A stretch of 64,000 bases of DNA from Candidatus Peregrinibacteria bacterium (GCA_016186175.1 JACPMB010000009.1:1-64000); one strand, 5' to 3'. Positions 16,221 to 26,250 are shown, counted from the first letter of the stretch. Program-made: numbers and translations. Notes: a model not told the origin generated them from the sequence alone.

Positions 16221-19200
16221 CTACTGCCGAAAATGACCACGAATTTCACCAATAAGTAGAGCAATGTTATTCTCAGTTATCGTGCTGAAGTTATGATACG
16301 CCGCTCCAACGCCGAATGATGTTTCTTGCACTGCCCTGATGAGGGATTGCTGTCGGCGTAGCGTGTCTCCGTTCAGAGTATACATTGTAGTTAACTCCGT
16401 TATGGCTTGTGTGCGCAGTGTTGGATCAGGAATATTCACATTGGCCAGCGCTCTTTCCACAATGCTCAGCGGAGACAAAGTAAGTGTCCTGTCTAAAATT
16501 GTTTGCAGCATTGCAGACACCTCCGGACCACCTTCTGCGGATTCCTCCTGCACCGGCGATGCTTCTATAGCCTTCGCAAGTTCCTGCGCATGCTTCTGTT
16601 CCGCTGGTGTCAGTTGGAACATTGTTCCTCTTTCTGCAGATGTATCAACATTCAGGATCCGCTGCGCCCATTCCGACGTTCTGGAAGGAGTTTGATCATT
16701 TGTGAGTGTTCCTGTGCGGAAAGCAATCGTGCCGTTTGCCCGCAATGTTATGACAAACATGCGCCGTCCGCCGGGTGTCAGCACTGCTCCGGCGTATGTT
16801 GTGCCTTCTTGTGTCTGATTGATGAATGCCATTTGATCAACGGAATATGCCGCAGCGTAGAGACGTTCTGCTGATGTCATGCGGCGTGCCATTGTTTCAT
16901 TGCGTTCATTGCGTACAACTTCTTGTTGCAATCGGATCACATTCAAGTGACTCTGGATGGTTTCTCGTTCTTCATTTCTCCGTGCGTTACTGAGATGGCC
17001 GAGGGCATTACTTTCATATGCACCGACAACGAAGTGTTCGGAGCCAATGGCTCGCACTGCCGCTCGTTGCACGTATGTCGTTGGCTGCATGTCCGCATCG
17101 CAGTAGACGAATGTCGCCACGATCGTTTCGTATTGGACACCGCCCAGCGCGTAGTTCCCCCTCCGGAGCTGCAACAATTGCGGATTTCTGCCGTCCATCG
17201 TGTCCGAGTCGAGAGGTATTGCAAGCTCTTGAATAGTATCAAGCATCGTTTGAGCCCGTTCCCTATCAATATCCGGACCGTATTGATTCTGTGCTTGTTT
17301 TTCGAACGATGACCAGTCTTCGTACGTGAGGACAATCGGCGCATCTGTCTCGTTCCCGTAGAACATCGTTCGCAACGCAGGATTTAGTATTCCTCCATGA
17401 ATTTGTTTTTGAATAGATTCTGCCGTAAGCGCAGTCCGTGTCAGAGTCTTTGCGGGGTCCTCGAAATTTTCTGCTGCTTGATCACTCAACAGTCTGCGCT
17501 CGAGAGCGGCAAGATCATCAACGATGCTAATGCGCTGGCGAAGAATACCACTATTAATATTGTTACGACCGCGTGGCACACCTTCTGCCACATGCTTCCA
17601 ACGAGGATGATTTGGATCGGTACGGTCCTGCACATACCAACGTCCGCCTAAGAAAGCGATTCGAACACTTGTATTGCCAAATCGATCGTCTTCTCCGAGC
17701 ACATATTGGGCAGTTCCATCTCTCCTTGTGACGACGGCGCCTCGAACGAGGAGCATGCTGTGCCCGCCCGCCTCCACTTCTCTGGCATGAGGATGTGGCG
17801 CGGGTTGATTGGCTTCGAAATGAGCAAGCTTCGTCCCTGGCCCAGATTGCACTTCCGATATTACCAGTCGAATCCCCGCTGCTGTATTACGGTATTCTTG
17901 ATCGAATCGAATATTCAATTCCGCCACTTCGCCCACTGTTCTTCCGTTGACGTAGTGCTGATTACCGAGCAAATCCCGTTGTGTGCGCAGTTGCTGTAAT
18001 TCAGTTTCATGCGTCGCATCATTTTGCTTTTCAAGTAACTGGATGCGGTTGTTGATGCGGGAATACGACGTGCGCATTGCATCACAAAGTATGGCACGCG
18101 CTCTCCCGCGAATCATTCGTGGAAATCGCTCTTGTATGCCGCCTTCGTTCCTTGTGAGATGAAGCTCATGATCAAAATCGGATACGATGAAAAACATTTC
18201 TCTCTCCGTCCACTGGAAGAACGACCGATTGCCGGCATCGAACCACTGCGGTGTAATGCTGAGAATTTCTCTGCTCAATTCGGCGAAGAGAATTTTGCAC
18301 TTCGCTACATGCGCTTCTGGAGAGTTGTCCTCGAATTTTGTGGATCCCAGTATGCCTCTAGAAGCGTGTGCCAGGGTTCTTGCTTGTTCATATGCGGTTG
18401 CGGAGTCAATCCCAAGCAGATCACTTGGAAGAACAAAAGTGAGCAGTTGATACGGTATGTCGTTGAGGAATTGTCGTACATTAGAATTTCTGCTTATCTC
18501 TAAGACAGTTCTTGCATTATCAACAATCGGAAACACAATAAATGATGCGACTCCCAAGCGACTTGTTCGCAACAAAAATGCGGCTACGGCAGCAAGAATA
18601 TTGAGGCCAGTTGCGCCTGCTTCGGCAATTGCTTGTGTTAGCTGTGCGTCACTCATATTGCGGATCACCGAAAGATTCACCTGGTATCCGCTGGTATGCG
18701 TGTAAAGATCACGATTGTTTGAATCACGTGTGAAGCCGTTCGCTCCAATAAAGACTCGATCGAGCATTTCATTGAGTCGCCGGCGATGATCCATGACATT
18801 GGCGATCTCGAAAAGTTGCTGACGGAGATGATATCCCTCAAGCCCAACATATGCAGTTGCAAGCAGGCCCCCGGCGACGGCTCCTCTGGTGACTCCCGAA
18901 GGCAGACGGTTTACACCTGGTGCAGGCCTTAGACCTCCTGTCGCCATTCTCCGCAAGAGCGCCAAATCCACATTGCCAGCCAATCCCGTCCGCGCAACCA
19001 TATGAATTTGTTCCGCAGAGAATCCGGCCTGTTCCAGCAGGCGCCATTTTTCAACCACCGACGACAAACTATGCGCACGGAGAAGCGCTGCACCGCGTGA
19101 CATCCGCTGACCATTGATCATCACATTTGTATTTAAAAATTCAGCAGTCAGCATTTGCCTGGCGAGATTAAGCCGTGCGCCAGTATCCAGCTGTTGGAGG

Positions 19201-21998
19201 CGTGCGACCTCAGCTGTTGCGCTTGTCTGGGCGGTTTGTTCTGCAGCCGTCAATGCACGTTGTCGCGCAAGAGTCTGCAAGCGTGTCACCTCAGCCTGCG
19301 CTGCCTGCAATGCTTTAGCGTGGTTTCCAAGCTCTGTGATGGCGGGCATGTTCGCCTGCTGAAACTCTGACACGCGACGGAGTACAATGGTTCGTTGCCT
19401 TGCTGAGAGACCTCGAGATGGCCCGCGGGGAGTGGTGGGTGAAGCGGGAGCAGTTGTAGGAGTGTTGGATGTGCTGGGGGTTGCATTCGGAGCCGCAGCG
19501 GGGCCATTCGGAACTACGGGAAGGGATCCTCCAGGCAGATTTGATCCTGCAGATGGCGTTTGCCCGCCCATAAGCCATCGTCCACTATTCCAAAGTGCCT
19601 GCCATGGACGTGCCTGCAGGAGAAATCCGCGACCGAGCGTACGAAAAGGAAGGGAAGCAATGCTCCCAAGACTCGGTCTAATTGGTGAACTCCGTCGTAT
19701 GATCGACATGAGGGCCATGTCGATTGCTCCAAATGTTCCAATAAGCCCAAGAGCTGCCAGTATTTGTGGCGACGCGCTTACTTCTCGACTGAGGTTCCAG
19801 GCTCGCCAATTTATGCTGAAGAAATGCAACGCCTTTGTAACGCGCTGATCAAGCTCTTCCTGGATTTTGATCACCTGCTCATATTTCTCGTTGAGTCTAC
19901 CGGCAATTTCGATGCAAGTTTTTCGATATTTCTCGCGATCTTCGACAGTCCTTGCATTACTAAACTGAAGTGAAGCGTCACGCAAATTATTTATTTCCTT
20001 CAGAATTTCCTGCTGTAACTGTTTGATTCTACCCTCAAAATCTTTGCGAATTTTTTGCAATTCATTACTTGAACTGCGCAGTTCCTCCGCTGCGTTGCGC
20101 AACAGTCTTGCATCTTCAGCCCGGCCTTTGTCCGCTTCGCTCTTGAGCAGTGCATCCGCCCAGCCAAAACCCAGAGGTACTTCACCTAATCCTGGGATAG
20201 GTACCGAAAAACTGCCGCCACCCACAAGTAATGTCATCGCATTTCTCGCATAATGCGGCGCATTGCGCCAAACTAAGTCCAGCGAAGCTGCCAAAGAGTC
20301 TATGTTCTGCGCGATACCATCGAGGAACGACAGCGATTCCCGGATATTCATCACTTCATTGAGAAGTGTGCCAACGTAGAGTTTCGTCACTCCTTCCTGT
20401 CGGAAAAAAAGATTGTCGAATCCCATTTCTGCGAACGGCAGATCCCTATACAGCTTTCTTTCCTCGGGAGAGAGGGCACTGAGTTTCTTTTGCGATTCTC
20501 CTTCAGGAAATAGTGCGCCCTGTGTGGCATAAAGGATCAGAAGACGTCGATGCAGCCTGAATGTGTTTCGCATGTATTCACGCAAACGGACGGCGACGGC
20601 AGTGTCGTCGCGGATGAGTTGTTCCAGATTCGTGTAATTCACTTCACCATTCGCCGCACCTTTTGCCAACTGCTGGCCGAGACTGTTGCCGCGGCGAAAT
20701 GTAGCTTGGAAGTACATTGCGTGCGGAACGTGCGGGTACACGGTGATGCCTGGAGCGCCCGTACGTGAAATGCGCGTTGCTGTTGTCTGCATGAAGATAT
20801 CGCGAATACCTCTTTCCATTGCTTGTATTTGCGTTCGCAAATTCTCCAGAGAGGCATTGGGTTGGAACGGAGGATATGTGATCTGTTGCCCGTCAGGTCC
20901 GGTGATTATAAAAGGTGCAGCGAGTTCTTTTATTGCGCGCTCACGCAGTGCTCTGAAATTTCTATCCAAAACATTGCGCATCTCAATGTCAGCTTTGATT
21001 GCTTTTGCGAGAGTGGCATTCGCCGGATTCTTGTTTAGAATTTCCTGCTTTCTTGCGATATTCGCATTGTAGAATTCCACGGAACTTCCGAAGTAGTGAA
21101 GTTGCTGCAACAGTTGAAAACGCGGAGTTATTCGCTCAAGGAAGCGAAGAATGTGCATTGTGCGTTGTTCGAGTTCAGCACTTCGAAATTCCTGAGGTAT
21201 GGCATCGCGCGCGTAATCTTCAGCAACAGACAGGGTATTGTTTATCAGTGCCTGCAGGAGCGCGTACTGCGCCATATACATTTCGATGCGCCTGAGAAAT
21301 TGAAGCTCCTCTGCCTGCTCAGCATTCAATTGTGGCATATTCTGCAATATGGCCATCCGGTCCAAAAATCCTGTGTTCACTTGATAAACTGTAGTCAACT
21401 GCATTTCAGCAGGGTTCTCCACTGCTCCCGGATGGCGCATGATCTCGGTAATTTGTTTCACAATTTTTGCGCTTTGTTCTGCCGATCTCTTTGTTCCTGG
21501 TTGCCAGTTATCATTGAGAAGAATCGCATCGTCACGAGTGATGCGCGTCATTTTGCGAATGCGATCCGCAATATTACCGAAGTCCGATAGTTCAATATGT
21601 CGAAAGGATGTGGCAATCTCCTTGTCAAGTTGCTCCATTGCTGTGCGAATATCATCGTGTTCAGTCCGTGCATTCAGGATAGAACGATTGGCTTCTGCAA
21701 GAGCTTTTGAGTTTGTCGCGCCACTTTTTCTGAGGCTCTCTATTTGCGCATTTACTTCTTTAATACGTTGCTCGATTGCAGCTGCACGCTTTTCCAATTC
21801 ATTCAGCCGGACTCCGAGCTCCTTCCCCGCTTTTTCAGTAAATGCATTGTTTTCGGCGCCGTTTAGAATACGTTCCCTGACTTGGTGCAGGTGAGCCATT
21901 AGGATATCACGATCGGCACTCAGGCGCTTTACATCTTCACTTTGTCCGTCGATGGCCTTTTTGACACTCTCAGGTGTCTCGGAAGGGCTCTGAACCAT
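16221..21998 (-). CDS. Giant coiled-coil/membrane protein, 1925 aa
   Basis: I do not recognise any known domain. The first ~700 residues are mainly helical with coiled-coil heptads (about 1-150 and 640-730). Likely membrane segments lie near 742-765, 1033-1055 and 1130-1160. A Pro/Thr/Ala-rich linker covers about 813-866, followed by another coiled coil to about 930. The last ~500 residues look globular and contain GGRWYVQDRTDPNHPRW (about 1495-1511), a motif that recurs in the 773-residue protein at 46-48 kb. There is no signal peptide. It is last in a three-gene minus-strand operon. Base composition is visibly more A/T-rich than in flanking genes, suggesting acquired DNA. A cell-envelope or contact role is only a guess. 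Confidence 0.8.
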   Translation of the reverse strand: MVQSPSETPESVKKAIDGQSEDVKRLSADRDILMAHLHQVRERILNGAENNAFTEKAGKELGVRLNELEKRAAAIEQRIKEVNAQIESLRKSGATNSKALAEANRSILNARTEHDDIRTAMEQLDKEIATSFRHIELSDFGNIADRIRKMTRITRDDAILLNDNWQPGTKRSAEQSAKIVKQITEIMRHPGAVENPAEMQLTTVYQVNTGFLDRMAILQNMPQLNAEQAEELQFLRRIEMYMAQYALLQALINNTLSVAEDYARDAIPQEFRSAELEQRTMHILRFLERITPRFQLLQQLHYFGSSVEFYNANIARKQEILNKNPANATLAKAIKADIEMRNVLDRNFRALRERAIKELAAPFIITGPDGQQITYPPFQPNASLENLRTQIQAMERGIRDIFMQTTATRISRTGAPGITVYPHVPHAMYFQATFRRGNSLGQQLAKGAANGEVNYTNLEQLIRDDTAVAVRLREYMRNTFRLHRRLLILYATQGALFPEGESQKKLSALSPEERKLYRDLPFAEMGFDNLFFRQEGVTKLYVGTLLNEVMNIRESLSFLDGIAQNIDSLAASLDLVWRNAPHYARNAMTLLVGGGSFSVPIPGLGEVPLGFGWADALLKSEADKGRAEDARLLRNAAEELRSSSNELQKIRKDFEGRIKQLQQEILKEINNLRDASLQFSNARTVEDREKYRKTCIEIAGRLNEKYEQVIKIQEELDQRVTKALHFFSINWRAWNLSREVSASPQILAALGLIGTFGAIDMALMSIIRRSSPIRPSLGSIASLPFRTLGRGFLLQARPWQALWNSGRWLMGGQTPSAGSNLPGGSLPVVPNGPAAAPNATPSTSNTPTTAPASPTTPRGPSRGLSARQRTIVLRRVSEFQQANMPAITELGNHAKALQAAQAEVTRLQTLARQRALTAAEQTAQTSATAEVARLQQLDTGARLNLARQMLTAEFLNTNVMINGQRMSRGAALLRAHSLSSVVEKWRLLEQAGFSAEQIHMVARTGLAGNVDLALLRRMATGGLRPAPGVNRLPSGVTRGAVAGGLLATAYVGLEGYHLRQQLFEIANVMDHRRRLNEMLDRVFIGANGFTRDSNNRDLYTHTSGYQVNLSVIRNMSDAQLTQAIAEAGATGLNILAAVAAFLLRTSRLGVASFIVFPIVDNARTVLEISRNSNVRQFLNDIPYQLLTFVLPSDLLGIDSATAYEQARTLAHASRGILGSTKFEDNSPEAHVAKCKILFAELSREILSITPQWFDAGNRSFFQWTEREMFFIVSDFDHELHLTRNEGGIQERFPRMIRGRARAILCDAMRTSYSRINNRIQLLEKQNDATHETELQQLRTQRDLLGNQHYVNGRTVGEVAELNIRFDQEYRNTAAGIRLVISEVQSGPGTKLAHFEANQPAPHPHAREVEAGGHSMLLVRGAVVTRRDGTAQYVLGEDDRFGNTSVRIAFLGGRWYVQDRTDPNHPRWKHVAEGVPRGRNNINSGILRQRISIVDDLAALERRLLSDQAAENFEDPAKTLTRTALTAESIQKQIHGGILNPALRTMFYGNETDAPIVLTYEDWSSFEKQAQNQYGPDIDRERAQTMLDTIQELAIPLDSDTMDGRNPQLLQLRRGNYALGGVQYETIVATFVYCDADMQPTTYVQRAAVRAIGSEHFVVGAYESNALGHLSNARRNEERETIQSHLNVIRLQQEVVRNERNETMARRMTSAERLYAAAYSVDQMAFINQTQEGTTYAGAVLTPGGRRMFVITLRANGTIAFRTGTLTNDQTPSRTSEWAQRILNVDTSAERGTMFQLTPAEQKHAQELAKAIEASPVQEESAEGGPEVSAMLQTILDRTLTLSPLSIVERALANVNIPDPTLRTQAITELTTMYTLNGDTLRRQQSLIRAVQETSFGVGAAYHNFSTITENNIALLIGEIRGHFRQ

Positions 21999-22025
21999 GT
22001 TTATGTTTGTTAAAAAGTGTTGTTT

Positions 22026-22475
22026 CTATTTTGACCACCCTTGCGGGTTTGTCCTGGGGGGAGCTGCGTTTGTATTTGGCGGCATGGTAGGTGCAGGAAG
22101 AATTTCATTAATACGTCCGCTGCGGTCCACGCTTCCTCCGCCAGAGCCAGTGACTGTTGTATCTCTCGTATACCCATCTATCGTTGTTCCTACACCACCG
22201 ATACCTCCTGCACCGCGCGATCCCTCACGAATGCTATTAGTCTCGACAGCCTGTTTCTTGCTGAAATCCTCAAGGAATTTTTTGAGATAATCCCAGCCAT
22301 ACCATGCTCCGAGAGCCAACCCGCCAATAATCAATGGCCACTTCACGATCCTCCACGCCTGCTTGAGTATTCCAGGTTCGTTCTTATTCTGCTCCCGCAC
22401 GCTCTCCAATCGTGCCTGCTGTACACTTCTTTCCGGGGGAACGTCACGGCCTTCGGCGGGTGCAAGCGCTGACAT
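22026..22475 (-). CDS. Single-span membrane protein, 149 aa
   Basis: No recognised family. A charged N-terminal part (about 1-45) is followed by one membrane span (about 46-65, WPLIIGGLALGAWYGW) and a Gly/Thr/Pro-rich low-complexity C-terminal half. It sits 27 bases before the 1925-residue gene and 23 bases after the 145-residue gene, so the three are probably one operon. A membrane adaptor for the giant protein is possible but unproven. Confidence 0.65.
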   Translation of the reverse strand: MSALAPAEGRDVPPERSVQQARLESVREQNKNEPGILKQAWRIVKWPLIIGGLALGAWYGWDYLKKFLEDFSKKQAVETNSIREGSRGAGGIGGVGTTIDGYTRDTTVTGSGGGSVDRSGRINEILPAPTMPPNTNAAPPRTNPQGWSK

Positions 22476-22498
22476 ATCAGAGATGGGGGATATAAGAG

Positions 22499-22936
22499 TC
22501 AGGAAGGGATAAATGCATTGAGAAGCATGGATCGTGCATCACAGAGCGCGCCAATGCCCTCGACATCCTGAGAAGATTTTGCATTCTTTAACATTGTTTC
22601 AATCATCATACTCAATGCCTGCGGACCTATGAGGAAGAAGAGTGTGGGCAGATCTTCCTCAGGAAGATCCGGGAGCTTCGCCTTTTTGATCATCTCCATT
22701 GCTTCTTCTTCAGACGAAGTCTGATCCAGTTCCGATTGCAATTTCTGCAATGTCGAACTCTTAAACTTGGCCAGCTTGCGGCGACCGGCAAGGTCCTTCT
22801 CGTTATCTTTGAACTCCCTCTCTTCCCGCACCACTGTCACACCATTCGTCGCCTCCTTTGGAAGGTTCACAAAGAGCTTCTGTTCCTCGGCTGTCAGATA
22901 GAGCGGATGTGCCATAGGAGATTTGGCTTTCGCCAT
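22499..22936 (-). CDS. Hypothetical cytoplasmic protein, 145 aa, first gene of giant-protein operon
   Basis: No recognised family. The product is charged and helical without signal or membrane segments (starts MAKAKSPMAHPLYLTAEEQK). The ATG at 22936 is chosen because TACAAT ends 9 nt upstream; the frame is open to 22966. A second, better promoter (TTGTCC-17-TACAAT) lies at 22981-23009. It heads the operon that ends in the 1925-residue protein. Confidence 0.65.
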   Translation of the reverse strand: MAKAKSPMAHPLYLTAEEQKLFVNLPKEATNGVTVVREEREFKDNEKDLAGRRKLAKFKSSTLQKLQSELDQTSSEEEAMEMIKKAKLPDLPEEDLPTLFFLIGPQALSMMIETMLKNAKSSQDVEGIGALCDARSMLLNAFIPS

Positions 22937-22980
22937 ACGCGAAGAATTGTACCGATCTCTTTGCAAAAAGAAATCATGTA

Positions 22981-23009
22981 ATTGTATCAGAAAACGGCTT
23001 TCCGGACAA
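22981..23009 (-). promoter_or_regulatory. Promoter of the giant-protein operon
   Basis: On the minus strand, TTGTCC, a 17-nt spacer and TACAAT predict a start near 22974, giving a 38-nt leader to the ATG at 22936. Confidence 0.55.
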
Positions 23010-23035
23010 TAGAAATGCTAGCTGGCTCCGTTACA

Positions 23036-23339
23036 TCACTCTCGAAGCTCTTCACGCGCGTATTTTCCCGCCGCATCGCGAAAATACCCCTTCACTTCGC
23101 CCCAATCAATGGGGTGCAGGAGAACGAGAGGAATATCATCCGCATCTGCATCATCAAAATATTCCAGGCTTTATAAGGGCGTGAAGGATGGTATTTCGCG
23201 TGTCACCGTATTTGCGCTGATACCACGAAAACAAATCCGCTATTTGCCAGCCTTTATCCCGCAAAAGCGCGAACATGTCGATGAAATCTCTTCGCGTGCC
23301 GCGCGCCGTCCTCTGCGTGACGTGCTCGTCAACACGTTC
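23036..23339 (-). pseudogene. AbiEii-type nucleotidyltransferase toxin remnant
   Basis: No intact gene occupies 22937-23443, but the minus strand reads as the C-terminal third of an AbiEii-family toxin. One frame gives RDFIDMFALLRDKGWQIADL and HALIKPGIF. The next frame continues DDADADDIPLVLLHPIDWGE to a stop at 23036. A single extra T in a TTTT run after the codon for Phe explains the shift. Upstream, an in-frame TAA (23340-23342) cuts the N-terminus, and the nucleotidyltransferase motif is lost. It is not a copy of the intact toxin at 15356, since the sequences differ. Confidence 0.75.
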
Positions 23340-23387
23340 TTACATGATGTACTGGCTTGTATATTATACCGAAACCAAAGTAATTCG

Positions 23388-23417
23388 TTGACGACTACAC
23401 CCCTCCTGTATTACACT
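23388..23417 (+). promoter_or_regulatory. Probable promoter of the RHH/RelE pair
   Basis: TTGACG, an 18-nt spacer and TACACT precede the antitoxin ATG by 26 nt. Short TGTA/TACA arms around the -10 could be an operator. Confidence 0.4.
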
Positions 23418-23443
23418 GTACTTACAGCTTCACTCTTCAATCC

Positions 23444-23674
23444 ATGCGTTCCATCCTCACCCTCTCTCTGCCACCAAGCAGAATCGCTGCATTGAAGAAG
23501 AAGGCAAAAAAGCGTGGGGTCACCGTGAGCTACTACGTGCGCATGGTGCTTGAGCACGAAAGTGAGATTATCAGTGAGAAAGAGCTGCTCGCGAGGTGCA
23601 AACGGGCGGAGAAGAATTACCGCGAGGGAAATGTGTGTACGGGAAGTCTTCTACAGTTCATGAAAAAATCATGA
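23444..23674 (+). CDS. Ribbon-helix-helix antitoxin
   Basis: The 76-residue protein opens with a beta strand (SILTLSLPPSRIAAL) and two helices in the CopG/RHH pattern, the DNA-binding fold of many antitoxins. The acidic C-terminal half would contact the toxin. It overlaps the following RelE-type gene by ATGA, the standard toxin-antitoxin layout. Confidence 0.75.
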   Translation: MRSILTLSLPPSRIAALKKKAKKRGVTVSYYVRMVLEHESEIISEKELLARCKRAEKNYREGNVCTGSLLQFMKKS

Positions 23675-23937
23675 GTACGAGGAGGGTTTCCTTCGACGAA
23701 GAATTTATTCGGGCTTTTCAGAAACTGCCACCATCACTCCAACGACGAGCAGAAAAAGTGCGCCTGCTCTTCGCTGAGAATCCATTTCACCCCTCATTGA
23801 AGTTGCACAAACTCTCGGGGAAACTGGAAGGATATTGGAGTATTTGGATCAATCGCCAATATCGGATTATTCTGAGTATGCAGGGTGGTGGTGACGCAAT
23901 ATTCATCTCTATTGGCACACATGCCGTTTACAATTGA
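23671..23937 (+). CDS. RelE/ParE-superfamily toxin (mRNA interferase-like)
   Basis: The 88-residue product has the RelE/YafQ layout: two N-terminal helices (EEFIRAFQKLPPSLQRRAEK), a loop with FHPSLKLHKLSGKLEGYWS, and strands ending in YRIILSM...IFISIGTHAVY. The basic residues and the late His-x-x-Tyr are compatible with ribosome-dependent mRNA cleavage. The start at 23671 overlaps the antitoxin stop. Its 3' end overlaps the convergent pyrC stop by 10 nt. Confidence 0.85.
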   Translation: MSTRRVSFDEEFIRAFQKLPPSLQRRAEKVRLLFAENPFHPSLKLHKLSGKLEGYWSIWINRQYRIILSMQGGGDAIFISIGTHAVYN

Positions 23938-25313
23938 ATCAAACGCACTATCTTCCCTTTCACATTCCAGCCCTCATACGGAGTCCAGCCGCACTTTGAA
24001 TGAAGTTCTTTGGCTTTGATCGTCCATTCTTTTTTGGGATCCACGAGGATTAGATTTGCCGGCGCGCCTTCAATGATTTCTTTCTTTCCAAGGCCGAAGA
24101 TGCGATTGGGATTGGAGAAGCAGAGGCGAACGACATCGGAGCGATGCAGCTTCCCCTCATTAGCGGCGGTGAGCAGCAAAGGCAGCATCGTCTCGACTCC
24201 AGGAACTCCAGACGGCGCTTTAAGCGGATCGCCGCAGTTTTTTTCCTTGAGCGTATGCGGCGCGTGATCGGTGGCGATGCAGTCAATGGTTCCGTCGTGG
24301 ACCCCACCCCAAAGCGCCTCTTGATGATCGCGTGTCCTAAGCGGCGGATTCATTTTGCCGAGCGCGCCGAGCGTCTTGTAATTCTCGACAGTAAGAAACA
24401 GATGATGCGGGGCGACCTCGCATGTGACGGCGATGCCGTCCGCCTTTGCCTTCCTGACAAGATTCAAACCGCCTTTTGTGGAAAGGTGGGCAATGTGCAG
24501 ACGCGCGCCGTGCCTCTTTGCAAGAGTAAGAGCGTCTTGAATCGCTTTCTCTTCCGATTCCGGCGGCCGCATTCGAGAGTGATCTTCCGTTTTTCTGGAA
24601 TCTGACATCTGATTCCTGAGGCCCTGATTCATCTCCGCATCTTCACAATGACACACCGTCACGATCCAGAGCTCGCCGCAGAGTTTGAACGCTTCTTCGA
24701 GCACGCCCGCGTCTGCCCCCTGATCCCCTGTCGAATGATCGAAATACAGCTTGAGTCCGCAACATCGCGCCTTTAGTTGCATGAGTTCTTCAGATGACCC
24801 TGTCCAGAGCTCGCGAAGAGCACAGAGATGGGCAGATTCTGTGGCGCCGAAGAAAAACCGCATATCCACCGGAATGAATTCCGGTTCGCCCTCGTGAGCA
24901 GCCGGCGAATTAGTTCGGCAGAGCTCGCCACAGGCAATTCGCCGGCTAACCTCTGCCCGCCTGGTCTTATCCGCCAGCGCCGCAATTGTGACAGTTGGCG
25001 GAACGGTGTTCGGCATCTCGCAGACGGTAGTTACGCCTCCGGCGAGCGCGGCGGCCGCGCCGGTCGCCATTGTCTCTTTATGTTCCAATCCGGGTTCGCG
25101 GAAATGGACGTGGCAGTCAATGAGCCCTGGGAAGACGATTTTTCCTGAAATATCACATTCTTCGCTAAATTTCACGCCCATTTGCGAAATGAGCCCGGGC
25201 TCATATGGCCTTTTGAGGATTTTTTGAATGTGTCCGTCTTTGATTATCACGTCGGCATTCAATTCCCCTTCCGGACTCATGATCGTGCCGCCACGAAGGA
25301 AGATGGGTGTCAT
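23928..25313 (-). CDS. pyrC: Dihydroorotase (class I)
   Basis: This enzyme cyclises carbamoyl aspartate to dihydroorotate in pyrimidine synthesis. Metal ligands are visible in HVHFREPG (His68, His70), the carboxylated Lys in GLKLYFDHSTG, the histidines in VTVCHCED and LHIAHLS, and the late Asp in ATDHAPHT. The frame opens at 25430, but the ATG at 25313 gives the family N-terminus (MTPIFLRGGTIM). It starts 19 nt after the pyrB stop, so pyrB-pyrC form one operon. Length (461 residues) is a little above the usual ~430. Confidence 0.95.
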   Translation of the reverse strand: MTPIFLRGGTIMSPEGELNADVIIKDGHIQKILKRPYEPGLISQMGVKFSEECDISGKIVFPGLIDCHVHFREPGLEHKETMATGAAAALAGGVTTVCEMPNTVPPTVTIAALADKTRRAEVSRRIACGELCRTNSPAAHEGEPEFIPVDMRFFFGATESAHLCALRELWTGSSEELMQLKARCCGLKLYFDHSTGDQGADAGVLEEAFKLCGELWIVTVCHCEDAEMNQGLRNQMSDSRKTEDHSRMRPPESEEKAIQDALTLAKRHGARLHIAHLSTKGGLNLVRKAKADGIAVTCEVAPHHLFLTVENYKTLGALGKMNPPLRTRDHQEALWGGVHDGTIDCIATDHAPHTLKEKNCGDPLKAPSGVPGVETMLPLLLTAANEGKLHRSDVVRLCFSNPNRIFGLGKKEIIEGAPANLILVDPKKEWTIKAKELHSKCGWTPYEGWNVKGKIVRLIQL

Positions 25314-25332
25314 TGGATGGCGGTCGGACGGT

Positions 25333-26250
25333 TCATTGCCCCGATAACAACAAATCCAGCAGCGCCATGCGCACCGGCACGCCGTTCTTCGCCTGCCGAA
25401 AGTAGGCGGCGTTCGGCAGCGCGTCAACATCGGCGGATATTTCGCCCACGCGCGGCAGTGGATGCATCACGACGACCTTCCTGCTTTTCAGATGTTTCGC
25501 AGTGAGCGTGTAAACGCCATTCAGCCGCTCATATTCGGAATGGTCCGCGAAGCGTTCCCGTTGTATGCGCGTCATGTATAGCACATCGCAACCGAGGCCG
25601 GCCTCAAGATCGCCTGTTTCGTCATAAGCGATTCCTTTTTCTTTAAAGAAACCGGTTACTTTCTCCGGCATGGTGAGCTCTTTCGGCGAAATCAAAGTGA
25701 AACTGGCGTTTTTGTACAGGCCGAGAAGAAAACTGAGGGAATGTACCGTGCGGCCGTATCTTAAATCTCCTGCCATGGCTATGCGGATCCCGTCCAGCTT
25801 TCCACATTCCTTTTGAATTGTGTAAAGGTCAAGAAGCGCCTGCGTGGGATGCTGCCCGGGACCGTCTCCGGCATTTACAAACGGAACGGGGCTGATGGCC
25901 GCCGCGCGGTCGGCGCTGCCCGCCTCCGGGTGGCGCATGGCGATTATGTCGGAGTACCCGGAAACCATCATGATCGTGTCTTCGATCGTTTCCCCTTTGT
26001 ACATCGAGCTGAATTGGATTCCTTCGGCGGAGATCACTGAGCCTCCCAGTCGTAACATCGCGCTCTCGAAGCTGAGCCGCGTGCGTGTGGAAGGCTCGTA
26101 GAAAAGCGCTGCGAGAATTTTCCCTTTCAGGCGGTCGTCGCCTCCAGCCGCCAGGACATTCTCCATTTCCGCGGCCCTCGCTAAAACAGCATCCGTATCC
26201 CCCCGCGAGAGCTGCTTGGTGGATGTAAGATGACGGAACGATACTCCCAT
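25333..26250 (-). CDS. pyrB: Aspartate carbamoyltransferase, catalytic chain
   Basis: This enzyme forms carbamoyl aspartate from carbamoyl phosphate and aspartate. It contains the carbamoyl-phosphate motif STRTR (residues 54-58), GDGPGQHPTQALLD, and the aspartate-side motif HPLPR near the end, in the expected order for a 305-residue catalytic chain. No regulatory chain (pyrI) is present, so it is probably unregulated by CTP. The ATG at 26250 matches the family start; TACAAT (26263-26268, minus strand) lies 12 nt before it. It is followed by pyrC. Confidence 0.95.
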   Translation of the reverse strand: MGVSFRHLTSTKQLSRGDTDAVLARAAEMENVLAAGGDDRLKGKILAALFYEPSTRTRLSFESAMLRLGGSVISAEGIQFSSMYKGETIEDTIMMVSGYSDIIAMRHPEAGSADRAAAISPVPFVNAGDGPGQHPTQALLDLYTIQKECGKLDGIRIAMAGDLRYGRTVHSLSFLLGLYKNASFTLISPKELTMPEKVTGFFKEKGIAYDETGDLEAGLGCDVLYMTRIQRERFADHSEYERLNGVYTLTAKHLKSRKVVVMHPLPRVGEISADVDALPNAAYFRQAKNGVPVRMALLDLLLSGQ

